This document shows positions 43,090 through 53,483 of a DNA stretch of 64,000 nucleotides, piece after piece. Position numbers and translations under genes: made by a program. The DNA comes from Onthophagus taurus. Lineage: Eukaryota; Arthropoda; Insecta; Coleoptera; Scarabaeidae. Where the stretch lies: assembly GCF_036711975.1 (NCBI RefSeq), contig NC_091967.1, positions 28,954,001 to 29,018,000 on the forward strand, given 5' to 3'. The notes under the pieces are model-generated. The model had not been told where the DNA came from. It was given only the letters and a program-made list of their open reading frames with translations, and searched no databases. The number at the start of each line of letters is the position of its first letter. Positions within the stretch are counted from its first letter, which is position 1.

Positions 43090-43613
43090 TTTTTAGCCTT
43101 CCTGACCCCCGGACCCACTATGTTAAGATTCTCTTCGTCCCCAAGTTGACTGATAAACTTGTTTCAGTTCTGAGGTTTGACTCGATTAAGTTTGCTAAAT
43201 GTAGCTCTTTACCTTTATCCACTTGTTTTTCAAGGACTAAAGATCTAGTTCCTAAAAGTCTACAATCTAATGTCATTTATAAGATTCCTTGCAATAATTG
43301 TGAAAAAACGCCTATAGGTACTACCAGTCAGTATTTTGATGCTAGGATCAAACAACATAAACGTGATTGTCAATCTAGAGATGAAAATAAGAGGTGGTCA
43401 CCATTTTAATTTTGAGAATTCTCAGATTGTGGATAAAGAATCAATTTATTCTAAAAGATTATTCTTAGAGATGTTTTACATTAATAAAGAGGTTAATTCC
43501 TTGAACTTCAGAACTGACACCCAGAACCTTAGTTCTATCTACAGTTACCTTGTTATGAAGGACCGGGGTAGAAGGGATCAAACATTGATGGAGAGTGATT
43601 CTCTTGTTTTCTA
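43090..43613 (+). pseudogene. Penelope-like element, C-terminal GIY-YIG endonuclease region
   Basis: On the opposite strand to the previous fragment. VIYKIPCNNCEKTPIGTTSQ and FDARIKQHKRDC form the GIY-YIG-type domain characteristic of Penelope-like elements, with the linker Cys pair. A frameshift near 43,400 leads to FNFENSQIVDKESIYSKRLF, LEMFYINKEVNSLN and an IYSYLV end, the usual C-terminus. Confidence 0.75.
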
Positions 43614-44220
43614 GTTTTTCTCTGATTTTGGTGTATTGGTTTTCCTTTTCAAATTTTCAATTTCATTCCCCCTTTCAGCGCCACCTGGTGGATGTTTTTT
43701 GGTGTATTTGGTGTTTTGCCGGGACGACGGTTGGTCAGCCTCGTTTCTTTCCAGTTTTTTGTGGTATTAAAAACTTGCGTGACTTATTGCTTCTTAACTT
43801 TTAACGTAGAATTTTAACGTGTTCTTAATATTATAAGTGATACTTAATTTAATAGTTTCATAATTAACTTTTTAAAAAGTTTTTAGTATTATTTGATCTT
43901 TAATTCGTCACCTTTAGTGAATTATGAGAAGTATAGTTTTAATAAAAGATGTCTAGTGTTCAATTTTTGCGACCTCATGTTTAGCTTTGGTTCAGTTCCA
44001 TGTGCAATCCATTTTTGTAAGTTGTTAAAATACATTTTTGCGAATTATATATTATAACTTTTGATGTCTCAATATTGTAGTTACCCTGAAGAAGGAAAAA
44101 TAAAATTTCCGAAAGCTCGGTAAAGATAAAAGGAAGCCTCTTTTCAATTATCTAGCCTTGTCGTGTTGGTCGTGTATCCCAATAAATTACTTTAGTTTAA
44201 AGGAATGTTTACTAAACCCA
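43614..44220 (+). other. Penelope-like 3' region with hammerhead-like motif
   Basis: No gene. At 44,083-44,124 CTGAAGAAGGAAA ... TTTCCGAAA resembles the catalytic core of the hammerhead ribozymes known in Penelope-like terminal repeats (CTGATGA, stem, GAAA), with one core mismatch (CTGAAGA). Whether it self-cleaves cannot be judged here. Confidence 0.45.
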
Positions 44221-45689
44221 TTGACTTTACTGAACCTACAATTCCTCTTATATCTATTTGTTTAGTGGTATCAATTATTTCATTTTTCTGTAAAAATTTT
44301 GAAAAAATTACACTTAATGTTGCACCCGTATCCAAAAGAAATAATAGATCATCCGTACCGTATCTCATTCACACATAATTCATACCATTCATACTACAAT
44401 TTACTTCATCTGTAGAGTTATTCACGAAAACACCGTTGTTCGTTTATGTCATTGGCTGTATTTTTATTGGTAACCTCAGGATTCCCATCGCGTCAGATTC
44501 TGCAAAATACGCATGATTTCTACGAAAAGAACCTGAGATTCCTCTATGACCTCGAAAGTTACCGCGACTGCGATATGATCCTCTCTGACTACCACGATCG
44601 TTATTTCTAAATTCAGCATAATTATCTCGGTTGTTATTGTGGCTATTGAAATTATTAAATCCGCAATTATTGTTATGAGGAACAAAATTATTATTTCCTC
44701 GATTGTTTCGGTTATACCCGTTAAATAGTCTAGAATTCCGAAAATTTGTTCTTCTGATTTGATTACCTCTACCATTCATTTGAAAAACAGTATATGACGA
44801 GGGTTTATTTATTTCCTCATCTAATGCAACGTTAATTGCATCTTTTAGGGTTTTACAATTTCGCGCTTTAAGGATTGTTCTTAATTCATGATTTTTCAAC
44901 CCGTTACAAAACGAATTTATCGCGAGTTTTTCATTAACAATGCGTAACGAACTTAGTAAATTTTCATCATCACCCGCTTGTGCAAAAGTTAAATCAGTAA
45001 GTAACTGTTCAATGTCCCTACCAAAATCATTAACTGTTTTACTCTGTTGCCGGGAATTATGGAGTTGATTGCACAGAGTAGTGGCAGATTTTCGAGTTGT
45101 AAAATTTTCTCATATCTCTTACAAGCGTTTCAACGGTATCATACATTTTGTACATTTTATAAATACTTACTTTAGCATTGCCAGATAGTTTGGTTTTTAA
45201 AACATAATTAATTAAAAGTTTTTTACCATCTGCATTTAACAATTCAGAATATAATTCAATTGAATCTATTAACTGTTTTGTAGTTTCCTCTTTTCCATCC
45301 ATTAATGGAAGTAAACTACCTGCTGTTTTAAGATCAAAAGTTTCCCCCATACTTATTTCTAAAGGTTCACTATTTATATTTAACCGATCATCTAAAATAC
45401 CCTGAATTTCTAGAACTATATTATCTATCCCTGAACTATAATATTTAATATCTTCAATTTTATCAACATTTGATGTATCCCTCTTTAATTCTATATTTAA
45501 TGATTCTAACCTAAGTCTAAATTTATTTAATTCATTCAAACGTTTTTGAGTGGATTCTAAATTTTTCCTTCTTTCTTTATTATCCTTTAAAATATTAGTT
45601 TTAAATGATTTAATTTCTACCAGCAATAATTGTAATTCTTCTATGATTGTCATAATATTATGAAGTTTTTTACTCACACTATAAATCAC
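44221..45689 (-). pseudogene. Gypsy-type gag and start of protease, degenerate
   Basis: Gag matrix/capsid-like helices (45,057-45,689, with FDLKTAGSLLPLMDGKEETT and LLINYVLKTKLSGNA) are followed by a frame break and an Arg/Gly/Asn-rich nucleocapsid-like part (44,444-44,899, RGSYRSRGNFRGHRG). Near 44,300-44,340 the - strand encodes a DTGAT-type protease motif. The rest of pol is missing. Confidence 0.7.
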
Positions 45690-45692
45690 ATT

Positions 45693-45959
45693 TTATTTAT
45701 CGTCACACCGCGCACTTCCGATATTGAGCGGAAGGAGTTCATGACGTCTCGCAACTTCTCGTCGGATTTTTCTTTCCATATTCCTATTACACTTTTTCCA
45801 TATGATGTATCCCAATGCACAGATTACTACGAAAACCAGAAATGCCATACCAACTTCCCATAATGTAAAAATTGTTCCAGTAGTTGCTGTAGTTCCACCA
45901 CTGTTTCCAGCTTTCGATATTATGATTTCTTTCTCTTCCTTAGATTGATTGGTTCCCAT
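45693..45959 (-). CDS. Small myristoylation-signal plus transmembrane protein upstream of Gypsy gag
   Basis: From the ATG at 45,959: 88 residues beginning MGTNQSKEE, a good N-myristoylation consensus (Gly2, Ser6), then one transmembrane helix (MAFLVFVVICALGYIIW, about residues 39-56) and a basic tail. Similar small upstream ORFs occur in some insect Gypsy elements. It precedes the gag frame by a few bases and probably shares the mRNA. The role is unknown. Confidence 0.5.
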   Translation of the reverse strand: MGTNQSKEEKEIIISKAGNSGGTTATTGTIFTLWEVGMAFLVFVVICALGYIIWKKCNRNMERKIRREVARRHELLPLNIGSARCDDK

Positions 45960-46049
45960 AATTACGTTTTCATAAATTTTCGATTTTCTTTCAAACGGCT
46001 GGCAGGATAACTTCGCCATATGATAACTTTGTCCCTTTTGGGGTTTCAT

Positions 46050-46340
46050 ATAGGGTATTTAATTGTTGTTTCATTAAAAACCATAAACTAATTTGCTTAA
46101 CAACTAACTTTATTGATAGCTAAAATAATACTAGTTGCAATATTAATTATTTCACTATTCAAACGGTTCACTGTGCGTGCTCATCAATTAGGCCATCAGT
46201 CAACGACCAAAAATGCTTACTCCACGACCCGCACAGTTCATCGTCTTTTACTTAATGCTACTTATCCTATTTTTTATAATTTACACGTATTTCTAATTAA
46301 TTTCTAATTATAATTTTAGTTATTCCACTACATTTTATTC
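46050..46340. other. AT-rich flank, no gene
   Basis: Likely remains of the Gypsy leader or LTR. No primer-binding site or second LTR was recognised. Confidence 0.35.
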
Positions 46341-46995
46341 CCGGTAGATTCCGAGATCATTCAAATCACGGAAAAAGTGCGTCGCCAAAACTTCGAGAGC
46401 GTATAACTTTCGATCGATGACATCAAATTTTTTTTTGACCGTTACGTAGCGATCCGGAGAGCCGGCCGCATGCGTTAGAACTAAAAAAAATGGATTACCG
46501 ATTTTCTGTTCCCACTGCATAGTAGGAACGTGGAAAAAAGATTTTTTTCGCTTACCAAATTTCCTTTCTGCGATTCGTCGATTGATTGTCTAAATCCACT
46601 AACGGAGAACGTGAGCTGGACAACAAAACGGCGGTGCTCCCAAACGGCGAGTCCGATGGCAAAACGGTTTGTCGCGCCGTACTCGGCTCGCGAATGCGCC
46701 CCGGAAGGGCGTATGCGCAACGAAAATTTCGAAAGTCGGTTTTTCCCGATGAAAAAAAAAACGGTAAAGGAAATTTTCCGTGCATGCGCGGATACGGCTA
46801 TCGGATAGCCCGCGCCGAGGCCTACTTCGCGGTACCCGGCGATTTTTTTTCCAACGGTTGAGTTGCGAGTATTTTCGATCGACGGTTATAACGCGATAAA
46901 ACTTTTTCGACGACACCTATCGCGGAATGGACCTCACCGTCCTCCGCGCCGCGTCGGCCCGCGTCTTTCAAGACCGTCCGCGGGCCGCTACGTAG
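46341..46995. other. GC-richer block related to sequence next to the 28S fragment
   Basis: TTCCCACTGCATAGTAGGAAC (about 46,508) closely matches TTCCCACTGAATAGTAGGAAC near 62,862, with similar following sequence. CCACTAACGGAGAACGTGAG near 46,598 resembles the 28S rRNA motif present at 62,580-62,605. Several frames are open on both strands because of composition; none resembles a gene. It is possibly rDNA spacer-derived. Confidence 0.45.
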
Positions 46996-47820
46996 AATCA
47001 ATTGAGGACACATTTAGACACATTTGGAATTACTTGGGAACATTTTGAATTAGGTGGAGCCATTTAGGCATATTTGGGATCCGTTGAGAACATTTGGGCA
47101 CACGTTGAAGCAGGTGGAAGCATTAAGACATACTTGAAATCCGTTGGGTTAATATTAGACACACATTTAGACACACCTCGAATGAAATGGATACATTTAG
47201 AAACACTTGAAATCGGTTGAGGTCATTTAGATATACATTTAAACACATCTGAAATCAATTGAGGACATTTGGACACATTTGGAATCAGTTAGGGACATTT
47301 AGACACATTTGGAATTACGTCAGGACATTTGGACACACGTTGAAGCAGTTGAAAACATTTAGACATACTTGAAGGAGTTTGGAGACATTTGGACATACCT
47401 GGATTCAGTTGGGGTTATTTAGATACATTTAGAACCAGTTGGGGTCATTTAGACACCTATTTTGATACACTTCGAATCGTTTGAGGGCGTTTGGACACAC
47501 TTGGAGTAAGTTGGGGACATTTGGACACACTTAAAATCAGTTCGGTTAATTTAGACACACATTTAGGTACATCTGGAATTAGTTGGGTACATTTAGATAC
47601 ACTTGAAATAGGTTGGGGTCATTTAGACATGCATTTAAAACCAATTGGAATCAGTTTATAACATTTGGACATACTTGGAGTCAGTTGGAGACATTTGGTC
47701 ACATTTTGAATCAGTTTAGATTATTTGGACACACGTAGAAGCAGTTAGGAAAAATTTTGACAAAAAATGAATCAGTTGAACACAATTAGACACATTTGAA
47801 TTCAATTGTTATGTTAAATT
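46996..47820. repeat. Degenerate minisatellite, unit about 30-40 bp
   Basis: Some 20-odd imperfect copies of a phrase like GGGACATTTAGACACACTTG followed by GAATCAGTT. Copies differ by substitutions and small indels and no copy is dominant. No gene. Confidence 0.85.
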
Positions 47821-48447
47821 ATCATTTAAGATTTCAATTAACAATTAATAATAAATATAATATTTATTTATAATATTAATATTTAAAATATTTTATTTTA
47901 TTTTGTAAAATAAATTTTATTTAACTCATTTATTTTATTTTCGTGAGAAAGTTATAATTCAAACTTTCTCACGAAAATACGTTAACAAACAACAGGTGTT
48001 CGCAATATGTATCGGATTAAAGTAGTTTGAACCGGTTTTAAGACGCTTGAACCACCTTTTAGTAAAAGGCGGCAACGCTATTCGTTTTTCAGTTCTTAAG
48101 TGTTTTAGCGATGTGGCGGTATCAACTTTTCCATAAAGGTTTATTCTATTGATTGGGTAAGTGGAATAATTTATTTAATTTTTTTATCTTTCTTATTGTA
48201 AAGAATAAGTTTTTGATTTCTTATATTTAATTTGTAATAATTTAACTAATTTTTGCGTTTTACTTTAACTTTCGATTTTTTTTTATTTCGTTTGTTTAAG
48301 TTTAAAAAAATTAATTGTTAATTTTTTTTAATAATATTTATTTAATTCATTCTGTATTTCAACTTTAACTCAGTTTTTAGGTTTTTGTAAGTTTTATATT
48401 TAAATTTAGGTAATTTTTTTTATTATTAATAAACATTAAATTAAATA
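47821..48447 (+). other. AT-rich region with hairpin and presumed Helitron-gene leader
   Basis: A perfect 17-bp inverted repeat (47,937-47,953 with 47,962-47,978) stands at the start. An initiator-like TTCAGTTCTT occurs near 48,090, a donor GTAAGTGG near 48,158, and an acceptor ATAG near 48,447, suggesting a 5' exon and a roughly 290-bp intron before the coding region. Confidence 0.4.
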
Positions 48448-49374
48448 GTGGTAAATAAAAATCGTGATAAAATCGCTCGGTCGAAAGCTAAATTGTCGAG
48501 TAGTGGAAAATATAGTTCGCAAGCGACGAGGAGGTCGCAGAGAAATATTAATACGGCGAATAGAGAAATTTTATCGCCAAAATGCGGAGCGGCGTTACGG
48601 CGACCCGTTGTCGTTTTGGAGCGGTTACAGGTGAACGTACCGGTAAATCCTGAGGGCCGTGCACGGGCGGAAGAAGCTACTGGAACAACGATGGAACCTG
48701 TGCCGGGACCGTCGTCGGCCGTGGTAATACCCCGTTTGGGAGAGGGCAAGATAGAGGAATGCGAAATTTCTCAGCCGGGCCAGCAAACAAAAGCGGAATC
48801 ACGCAGACCGTACGTGATGATCTCTCAGAGGAGCCACGTGCAAGCAGATATTTGCCATAGCGGGACCGTGCGGATTGCAAGCTCGTCCCGAATTAAGAAT
48901 TGTAAGGGAAGAGGAGGAAGAGGAATTACGAAGAGCGGGAGTGAGCACGCGAGCGCCGCAACCCTCCACCAGAATTCGTGGATCGAGAAGATCACCGATT
49001 GTGATGCAACCGTCAAGAGAACGGCAAGCCGGTAGAAGACGTCACGCGGAGATTCCACACAAAGTGACTACAGAAAGGCGCTTACGTTGAACGAGTCCGT
49101 CGAGACGGCTGTCGCGCTGTATAATATCGGCGTTTTGGACGATGTTTGTAGACACTGCAACGCGAAATATTTTACCAAAGAAATTACAACCAGATCCCAG
49201 AAGAGAATGTTGTGCTGTAAAGATAGAGACGTACGGTTGCCGGAGTTACGTCGTTGCCCGGAGGAAATCAGAAGATTATTGGTCGAGAGAGACGCGATGG
49301 GTAGGAATTATAGGGAAAATATTAGAGCGATTAACGGCCTGTTGAACTCACAATTTACCGGAGAGTTGCAGTGA
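48448..49374 (+). pseudogene. Helitron replicase N-terminus, frameshifted and truncated
   Basis: Three overlapping frames. The last (49,087-49,374) carries the Helitron N-terminal zinc pattern: DDVCRHCNAKYFTKE, MLCCKDRDVRLPELRRCPEE and YRENIRAINGLLNS. The preceding frames are basic and low-complexity, as in Helitron leaders. Rep HUH and helicase domains are absent, and the sequence ends at a tandem repeat. Confidence 0.7.
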
Positions 49375-49419
49375 CGTGGCGGCCGTATTTGTCGGAAATG
49401 AGCCGCTGTTTTTTACAAA

Positions 49420-49650
49420 CCCACTTTTTAGTTTCTCGACACACCACCAGATGGCGCCACTTGAATTTTAATTTTTGCGCGCGCCATTTATCGGGCATCA
49501 GACAAACCCGTTCTTTAGTTTCCCGACACATCACCAGACGGCGTTACATGAATTTTTAATTTTCGCGCGCGCTATCTATCGGTCATGATATAAACCTCCC
49601 GTTTTAGTTACACCACACGCCACCAGATGGCGTAACATGAACTTTTAAAT
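49420..49650. repeat. Three tandem units of about 88 bp with CACCAGATGGCG core
   Basis: Units start with TTTAGTT near 49,427, 49,514 and 49,602, each containing CACCAGA(T/C)GGCG and, in the first two, GCGCGCGC(C/T)AT and a TATCGG(G/T)CAT block. The wording resembles the repeats at 880-1440 and 38,450-38,640. Confidence 0.75.
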
Positions 49651-49919
49651 TTTCGAATTTTTAATTCTCGCTCTAGACACACTCAAGGATCTCCCGTCCT
49701 CAAAGATCCGTACGCTCGGCGCACATAAGGCCGTATTATCAATTTACGACGACAAAAATGTAAACTATGATTTTATTAGATATTCTGATCAAAAATGCTT
49801 ATGTAGCGCCTATTTCATAATTATCTTTCAGAAAAATACCTAATTAGAGTTAGTTGGTATCAGGTGCTTATAGTATGTTCTAATTAAAAAAAAAGCAGTT
49901 CAAAGTCAAATTGTTTATT

Positions 49920-50563
49920 AGGGTGTTAATGAATGGTGTGCAAATATTTCAAGAGGTGGTAGTACTAGACAAAATAAGAAAAAAATGCCAATATACATGT
50001 GGCCTCAAAGGCGTTATTTTCGATATAAAGGGTGGAAAAGTTTCAATTATTTTTTCGAATTTTGCGTTTTTCTCCAGTATCTTCTGAAATAATTGTTTCA
50101 AATTTGATACATTTATTGTCTTTTAGAATCTCTATAAGAAAATATCAATACCGTCTATGGCAGTACACAGGTTGTTCATTTTTTTAGTGTCCGATCCATA
50201 TACGTTCCGGAACCTTTTCTTTTTGAGTACCCTGTACAGATTCTGATATTATATTCCAACTACCTGTCCTTTTATTCGCCTTTTTGGTGTTTTGGATTAT
50301 TATCAAATTTGTTGTTGAAAATAGATAAAAATCTTCATATATCCTTGGTGCGCATGAATGGCTATTTTTGTAAATAACTCGAAAACAATGACAAATTCGA
50401 AATGCAAAACACCAAACAGTTGTAGAAAATGACAGAGATTTTGAAGGTTATCAGAATGTATGCAGCTAAAAAAATAAATGGTCACCCTCAATGGTCACCT
50501 CATTTTGTCGATTACTACCATCCGTACCCCCTGAAGTATTTTCATATCATTCATTAACACCCT
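49920..50563. mobile_element. MITE-like element with AGGGTGTTAATGAATG termini
   Basis: Inverted ends of about 40 bp: AGGGTGTTAATGAATGGTGT at 49,920 and its near-complement ending ...CATTCATTAACACCCT at 50,563. The interior of 644 bp is noncoding. I see no clear target duplication, so the superfamily is open. Confidence 0.65.
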
Positions 50564-50869
50564 GTATAGTTTGAATTAGTAACATAAGTACATAATGTAC
50601 AATTTTGATTAAAACATTATTTTATATAATATTATTGTTGGTTAAGTCCATCATAACACGTTAAAAAAACTTTTTTAACGCGTTGACTGTATTGCTTAAC
50701 GTGTTACGATTTTAATATTTAATGTTAATTTTACTTCTAATGTCTGATGTAATCTTGTTTAATTGAAAATTTTGACAAGCTCTCCGAAGACGGCTAGGTA
50801 GCCGAAACTAGTAAGAGCAAATGAGTAAAAATCACCGGAGTATACGAAAACAAATTTTTCAAGTTACTA
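50564..50869. other. Spacer with inverted repeat and a second hammerhead-like motif
   Basis: ACACGTTAAAAAAACTTTTTTAACG forms a hairpin near 50,658, and a related AACGTGTTACG lies near 50,698. CGAAGACGGCTAGGTAGCCGAAAC near 50,785-50,808 has a stem plus GAAAC similar to Penelope/hammerhead ends, with a poor core. No gene. Confidence 0.4.
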
Positions 50870-53017
50870 TTATTTTATATGCACATCCTCATCATCGTTA
50901 TTATCATCAGACTCCTGATCACCATTACCTTCATCATCATCACCAAAGTAAGTATGTTGCCTTAGCATGCTTAATACAACTTCATTGAATTGGGTTTTAC
51001 TTTTTTTAGTTTTTTTTCGATTATTTGTCACAATAGGGTCCGAAGATACAAGCATCCAGTTAAATATGTCAGTATTGGTGTTGATCCTTGAAGTTTTTCG
51101 GGAGTGATATTGTCTCAATTTTTTGTACTCTTTATGGCCTGTCTCAATTACGTCTTCTGATAGTTGACCCACTGGCAAAGGTAAAGATTTTATGATATCA
51201 GCTCCATGTATTAATAGTTTGTGAACACTGGCACTCATTTTGTACCAACCATAAAGCGACACAGCGATTTGTGCTGTTTCAAAACAATAGTTTTTAAATA
51301 TATCTTCTTTAACGTAGTGCCCACAAGAAATGATGGACAGTATATTTGCAAATCTTTCTATTAATTTTTTATCGATTCCTGTTATTTGGGAAACAAGCAA
51401 AGGATTCTTAAAAAATTTCCGCGCTGAGTTTCCGTCGTTACTATTACCTCCACCTTGTTTTGGCTGATCAACTACGAGGCCCAATTTCTTATAAAATTCG
51501 GCCGCTATTTGATTTTTTCTTTCCTTTACTTTTTCTTTGTCATTTTCGCCCCTTGCTTGCCACTTCTGTAACTCCAATTTATATGCTATATGCAGTAAAT
51601 ATTCATAGCATCTAAGATGTGCATGGAGTATAGAAATTCCATATTTAAATGTGTCTTCATAACAGACTCTGTTCTTTAGTTTCTCTAGATCATTTAAATC
51701 TTTAGGAGTAGCCTTACACACATTGCACGCTTGTGAACTTGAAGTATCAGTCAAAATGTTGACTGTCTTTCCATCCAGCATCGTACATATGGGAATATGT
51801 ATAAATTTTATTTGCTTAGTTCCTAGAACGATTATCGTGGGCTGGGCTCCAATTTCAATATTTGTGTTTGTACTTCGTTATATTCTTCTTTTACATTTTG
51901 GACATTTTCTTTCTTTATTTTAAATCCAATTGGACGGCAATACCTTGTCGATGATGGTGTCGTATTCTTCCAATATATTTTTTTGTTACTGCCATTAGAT
52001 GCACACATTTGTAGTGGCACGATCGTACACAAAATGATGTTGGAATCCGCATATTCCGAATTATTGGCGAAATTTTGTTTGTAAATACTGTGTCCACCGC
52101 TGCCATCTATAATAAACTTCGATAGTATCACAGTCCTCCGAAATATTTTGAAGTATTACATCAGCCTGCACTTGTGCTAAACGTTGCGTAGTATTTATAA
52201 GAAGATCTATCACTGGTATCACAGCCTCGTTCTCAGTTATCATAATATTTGTTGGATAACACTTCCTCTTTGTCTCTGCTATCACATGATATGAGGGATA
52301 AATATCAGCCCCTCTTTCTTTTGCTCCAAGTCGCATCGTTATGTAATCCTCTTTTGTCAACTCAAGATCCACTATAAGAGCTAAAGCTTCTTCAGGGCTG
52401 TACGGTCTTATATTAGCAAAGGATGACGTATCTTGCACCTTTTTCATTTTTTTTAATGTGTTGGGCGAAGATTGTATTGCTAATTTCACAACCTGGGCTG
52501 CCGTTCTTTTGCCTGATTTCACCAAGCTTGATTCTGCAGCCAAACACAGTGTTTCTGAACAGAGATTTGATACAATTGGTTCAACATGTCGTTGCTTACT
52601 GCGTTGAGAGCTCTCTTCGAATAATTTTCTTGGCCTGCCTCGCTTCTTTGGTGCTGTTACTGCAAGCTGTGGTGGCTGTATGTTCGGGAGATTCAAGTCT
52701 TCATTAAGCCATTTCATATGCTTGTTGTTAAAACGCTCGTACATATAATTACAACCTCGCCATTTCGTCAAAACCTTCGTAACAAACACTTTGACCACAA
52801 GTTTTATTTGTTTTGTACAATTTTCAGAAAGTTCACTAATGCTAAACTTGTCCAATATATACTGTAATAATTGTTCATTACACTTTAATGACGATAACTT
52901 ATAAAACTGTTTATTTTTTAACACTATAAACAGTTCTTTTCTCTTAATCTTTATTTTCATTAAAGCGGGGTCGCCACAACCTGAAAAATACCCTTTATTT
53001 AACGAAGGGGGAAACAA
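50870..53017 (-). pseudogene. Transib (RAG1-like) transposase with two frameshifts
   Basis: Three frames on the - strand form one transposase. The first (52,061-53,017) has a KKRGRPRK AT-hook-like stretch, then YPSYHVIAETKRKCYPTN. The second (51,832-52,131) has the first catalytic Asp motif IIDGSGGHSIYKQ and STRYCRPIGFK. The third (50,870-51,781) has MLDGKTVNILTDTSSSQACN (second Asp region), ISILHAHLRCYEYLL and a C-terminal GQLSEDVIETGHKEYKKLR (candidate Glu). The frame breaks near 52,125 and 51,835 inactivate it. No CAC-type terminal repeats were recognised. Confidence 0.75.
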
Positions 53018-53477
53018 GGGGACTTCTATTTTATTTTTTGATGTTATTTATAAGATATTTTTTTGAACTAGTAAAAAAAAATTGGTGTACTTTTTGGAAC
53101 TTTTTATATAATTCTAGCTAAAGTTGACATTTCAAAATTTTTTGAAGAAAATAATAAATGTTATATAATGTGCATCATATCTAAACTACGAACAACTGTT
53201 AAGTTGACAGTAGTGGCAGATTAAAGTACATACCTGACGCTTCAATATCCATATTGAAAAACTAACGATTTTAAATTTAGGAAAATATTACGAACGTAAT
53301 TACTCTGTCAACAATTCACGCGTAACTAAGTGTATTCCCCGTGCAAAAGATAAGCCAACTTTGCGCACACGGGTAGGCTATTCTGTTACGTTAACAAAAA
53401 AAAATTTTACGGTTCATGTCTGACTAGATTATAATGAACATTTTGAAGATATTTGTGATTAGTTTAAAGATAAAACT
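53018..53477. other. Noncoding flank of the Polinton-like element
   Basis: AT-rich, no gene or repeat recognised. It ends in the left TATATC target copy (53,478-53,483). Confidence 0.5.
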
Positions 53478-53483
53478 TATATC

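Noticed and set aside
46530-46916. Overlapping frames on both strands
   Set aside because: GC-richer composition gives open frames everywhere; none has a recognisable motif and the block matches rDNA-flank sequence.
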